Source of the DNA: Helicobacter sp.
Lineage (GTDB): Bacteria; Campylobacterota; Campylobacteria; Campylobacterales; Helicobacteraceae
DNA: 6,589 nucleotides
Direction: 5' to 3'
NCBI GenBank assembly: GCA_029257755.1
Contig: JARIAP010000100.1
Location: 1-6,589 of the forward strand
Part shown: piece by piece, positions 6,153-6,589 of the stretch
Position numbering within the stretch: position 1 is the first letter of the stretch
Layout: each line of letters starts with the position of its first letter
The notes under the pieces: generated by a model
Seen by the model: the letters and a program-made list of their open reading frames with translations, nothing else
Databases searched by the model: none
Told to the model about the DNA's origin: nothing
Made by a program: the position numbers and the translations under genes

Positions 6153-6553
6153 TATTCTATCGTAATACAATATTAAGTGGCATATATAATATATAAAAGA
6201 CATGAAACAATAGATATAAAAATAGATTATATTCTTCATTAAAAATGTATGTTTTTAAATTATATATAATACATTAAAGTTTTACACCATGAAACTATAT
6301 TAAAAGCACTCATAAATATATAAATCACATTTTATATGAAACATATAGGTTATTTTTTGAATATAAATGCCATAAATATAAAATAACTTATGAAAATACA
6401 AAACTAAGCTTTATAGTAGATGAGGATAATTTGAATGAGAGTGTAGCGTGATGAATTAGAATATAAAAGAGGAATAGAATCTAAAAAAGATTATATTATT
6501 TGGCAAATACAATATGATATTAAAATTATAAATAATATGATTTCTGGTGGCTT

Positions 6554-6589
6554 ATGATTGGTTGGACTGCAGTGCTTTGTTATTTTTTT
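6554..6589 (+). CDS. Possible start of a membrane protein, cut by the right edge
   Basis: ATG at 6554-6556 overlaps the TGA at 6555-6557 of the preceding open segment (ATGA), and GGTGG at 6546-6550 could serve as a close ribosome site. The twelve visible codons read MIGWTAVLCYFF, a strongly hydrophobic N-terminus compatible with a membrane helix. Nothing more can be said about identity. The ATGA arrangement is the same as between dapA and the SDR, which favours a genuine start and suggests that the upstream segment was once a cotranslated gene. Confidence 0.38.
   Translation, partial: MIGWTAVLCYFF

Larger units (their letters stand above)
5847..6557 (+). pseudogene. Probable decayed coding region with several frameshifts and stops
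   Basis: No intact gene lies here, but open segments follow each other on the + strand in shifting frames: 5847-5996, 5986-6087, 6099-6176, 6206-6277, 6293-6451 and 6447-6557. Two neighbours overlap at their ends (5986-5996 and 6447-6451), as expected when single-base indels break a gene. Examples are LNHLLDIIEYFFIIDIIEHI in the first, DKTHKRLYRYYTFKILFLLN in the second, and KLSFIVDEDNLNESVA in the fifth joined to RDELEYKRGIESKKDYIIW in the sixth. None of the main segments has a good ATG with a ribosome site. The last segment has mixed charged residues less expected from random A+T-rich DNA and ends at 6555-6557, overlapping a possible next start. I recognise no family, and it could be remnants of more than one gene. 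Chance open frames about 50 codons long are possible at this composition, so confidence is moderate for 6293-6557 and lower for 5847-6200. Confidence 0.42.

Noticed and set aside
6202..6342. Threefold ATGAAAC as a direct-repeat array
   Set aside because: Spacings are irregular (about 87 and 47 bases) and the flanks are not conserved, so it is neither a CRISPR nor an iteron array.

Overview
The window is very A+T-rich (roughly three quarters A+T, with intergenic stretches above 80%). Every gene I can support is on the + strand. Several features point to Campylobacterota, most likely an enterohepatic-type Helicobacter: a CcoS-like cbb3-oxidase assembly peptide, an FqrB-type flavoprotein, dapA followed directly by a short-chain dehydrogenase (as in H. 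pylori and C. jejuni), and an Hcp-type cysteine-rich Sel1-repeat protein. The species assignment is inference from gene content, not from a database match.

Layout. (1) Positions 2-721: the 3' part of a family 2 glycosyltransferase, open at the left edge. (2) 805-1945: a two-gene unit, ccoS overlapping an FqrB-like NADPH/FAD oxidoreductase by 14 bp, with a plausible promoter at about 759-764. (3) 2050-3755: dapA and an SDR joined by an ATGA overlap, with a TATAAT promoter at 2008-2013. The SDR has the Y-x6-K active site and C-terminal signature of FabL enoyl-ACP reductases, so the 7-alpha-hydroxysteroid dehydrogenase name often used for its relatives is doubtful. (4) 3770-5101: an unrecognised, extremely A+T-rich protein with one membrane segment, 14 bp after the SDR and without a visible Shine-Dalgarno. 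(5) 5156-5812: a cysteine-rich Sel1/Hcp-like lipoprotein with five C-x7-C pairs. (6) 5813-6557: no intact gene, but a run of partly overlapping open segments on the + strand that looks like a frameshifted, decaying coding region. (7) From 6554: the possible start of a membrane protein cut by the right edge.

The pattern most worth a second look is a short near-palindromic word, TAGAWTCTA (core GAWTC). It occurs exactly seven times, all after position 2600, with three more copies one base off that keep the AGAWTCT core. Copies occur as inverted pairs: one lies exactly in an apparent 9-residue insertion in dapA, another in the SDR. This looks like a small dispersed sequence element or an accumulated motif with an unknown role. 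I see no CRISPR array, tRNA, rRNA, insertion sequence or complete defence system.
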